A DNA stretch of 5,603 bases from the NCBI GenBank assembly GCA_947629845.1, contig CANRFD010000088.1, positions 1 to 5,603 of the forward strand, written 5' to 3'. Position 1 is the stretch's first letter. Every line of letters starts with the position of its first letter. Positions 5,350-5,603 of this stretch are shown here, piece by piece. The notes below the pieces were generated by a model that was given only the letters and a program-made list of their open reading frames with translations, had not been told where the DNA came from and did no database searches. The position numbers and the translations under genes are program-made. Origin of the DNA: an uncultured Clostridia bacterium (GTDB lineage Bacteria > Bacillota > Clostridia > Christensenellales > Borkfalkiaceae).

Positions 5350-5359
5350 TCGGCGGGCG
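5331..5359. repeat. Hairpin with two mutually exclusive pairings
   Basis: CGCCCGCCG (5332-5340) can pair with CGGCGGGCG (5351-5359) across a 10-base loop. Alternatively ACGCCC (5331-5336) can pair with GGGCGT (5345-5350). It overlaps the end of repeat A copy 2. No T-run follows. Confidence 0.65.
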
Positions 5360-5366
5360 GCTCAAC

Positions 5367-5430
5367 ATGACGTGATTGTATGGCGGGACGGTAGATAAGG
5401 GCGCGCGGGGTAGGATGACGTGATTATATG
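5367..5430 (+). repeat. Direct repeat B, two copies of ATGACGTGATTRTATG
   Basis: Copies at 5367-5382 (ATGACGTGATTGTATG) and 5415-5430 (ATGACGTGATTATATG) differ at one base and start 48 bases apart. A looser third version, ATGATCGCATTATA, occurs at 5299-5312, just before repeat A copy 2. Confidence 0.7.
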
Positions 5431-5449
5431 TCGTGCCCCACCCCCCTAC

Positions 5450-5505
5450 CCCCCTCCCGAGGAGGGGGCAAGAGAAATGCGGTCTCCCGAGGGGGGCGGC
5501 AAGAG
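5450..5505 (+). repeat. Repeat C: two CTCCCGAGG...GGCAAGAG copies, the first forming a hairpin
   Basis: Copy 1 (5454-5475) and copy 2 (5483-5505) both read YCTCCCGAGG, then a G-run, then GCAAGAG. In copy 1, CCCCCTCC (5450-5457) pairs with GGAGGGGG (5461-5468) around a CGA loop. Copy 2 has lost this pairing. Confidence 0.65.
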
Positions 5506-5511
5506 CGGTGC

Positions 5512-5572
5512 GCGGGGGAGATAGGCACGAAGTGGCTGAAGGGGTTGGGGCACGAGAACCCCTATCCCCCGC
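5512..5572. repeat. Inverted repeat with arms GCGGGGG(AG)ATAGG / CCTATCCCCCGC
   Basis: The left arm (5512-5525) and right arm (5561-5572) are complementary except for a two-base bulge. Inside are CAC-GAA-GTG (5526-5534) and GGGGTT/AACCCC (5541-5546 with 5557-5562); the latter competes with the right arm. A further arm-like copy, GCGGGGATAGG, lies at 5200-5210 just after the XRE gene. Confidence 0.6.
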
Positions 5573-5602
5573 TGCGCGGGTACTTCCCCCAAAAGGGGGA
5601 AG
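5568..5602. repeat. Two adjacent hairpins at the window edge
   Basis: CCCGC-TGC-GCGGG (5568-5580) is followed by CTTCCCCC-AAAA-GGGGGAAG (5583-5602), a perfect 8-bp stem with a four-base loop. Only one base follows in the window, so whether a terminator tail or more repeat lies beyond cannot be judged. Confidence 0.7.
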
Positions 5603-5603
5603 C

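Larger units (their letters stand above)
5197..5603. other. 407-base non-coding mosaic of repeats and GC-rich hairpins
   Basis: I see no convincing gene or tRNA here. The stretch consists of short direct repeats (5206-5350), repeated ATGACGTGATT-like motifs (5299-5430), two CTCCCGAGG...GGCAAGAG copies (5454-5505), and several G/C-rich palindromes up to the window edge. None of the hairpins has a T-run typical of an intrinsic terminator. The style is that of interspersed palindromic intergenic repeats; the family is not identified. Confidence 0.7.

Noticed and set aside
5206..5430. CRISPR array
   Set aside because: Only two good copies of each repeat, with unequal spacing and diverged tails, and no cas genes in the window.
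5450..5468. Intrinsic terminator for the XRE gene
   Set aside because: The stem is strong but no T-run follows and it lies over 250 bases after the stop, so it is better described as a repeat-associated hairpin.

Overview
The window looks like a piece of a GC-rich Firmicutes chromosome, probably a Clostridia-type gut or environmental lineage. The gene order rbfA - nrnA (DHH phosphoesterase) - truB - ribF is the downstream half of the nusA/infB translation operon of Gram-positive bacteria. No species can be named from the sequence alone.

Left part, 1-3938: five plus-strand genes packed with overlaps. They are the 3' part of rbfA (30S maturation), nrnA (nanoRNA/pAp degradation), truB (tRNA psi55), ribF (FMN/FAD synthesis) and an endonuclease IV-like TIM-barrel protein. 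The last stands where rpsO often follows ribF in Firmicutes. Junction overlaps of 4, 7 and 4 bases suggest one translationally coupled transcript. It ends at a strong hairpin (3902-3931) with a T-rich tail on both strands.

Middle part, 3938-5196: a compact accessory module, visibly less GC-rich than the operon. Two minus-strand genes overlap by ATGA and encode unrecognised small membrane proteins of 121 aa (three predicted TM segments) and 194 aa (soluble N-terminal domain plus a TM hairpin). Divergent from them is a one-domain XRE/Cro-type repressor of 66-72 aa. The divergent region holds two pseudo-palindromes of identical 7-3-7 design (17 bp each, half-site TTCTCAA-like, centres 29 bp apart). 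One exactly fills the 17-bp spacer of a near-consensus minus-strand promoter (TTGACT-17-TATAAT). The other covers the best candidate -10 box of the regulator's own promoter. The likely logic is a repressor that switches the membrane-protein pair and itself. This is the most interesting system here; what the membrane proteins do is unknown.

Right part, 5197-5603: about 400 bases without a convincing gene. They are a mosaic of short direct repeats and GC-rich hairpins, apparently belonging to one or more interspersed repeat families, and they run off the window end.
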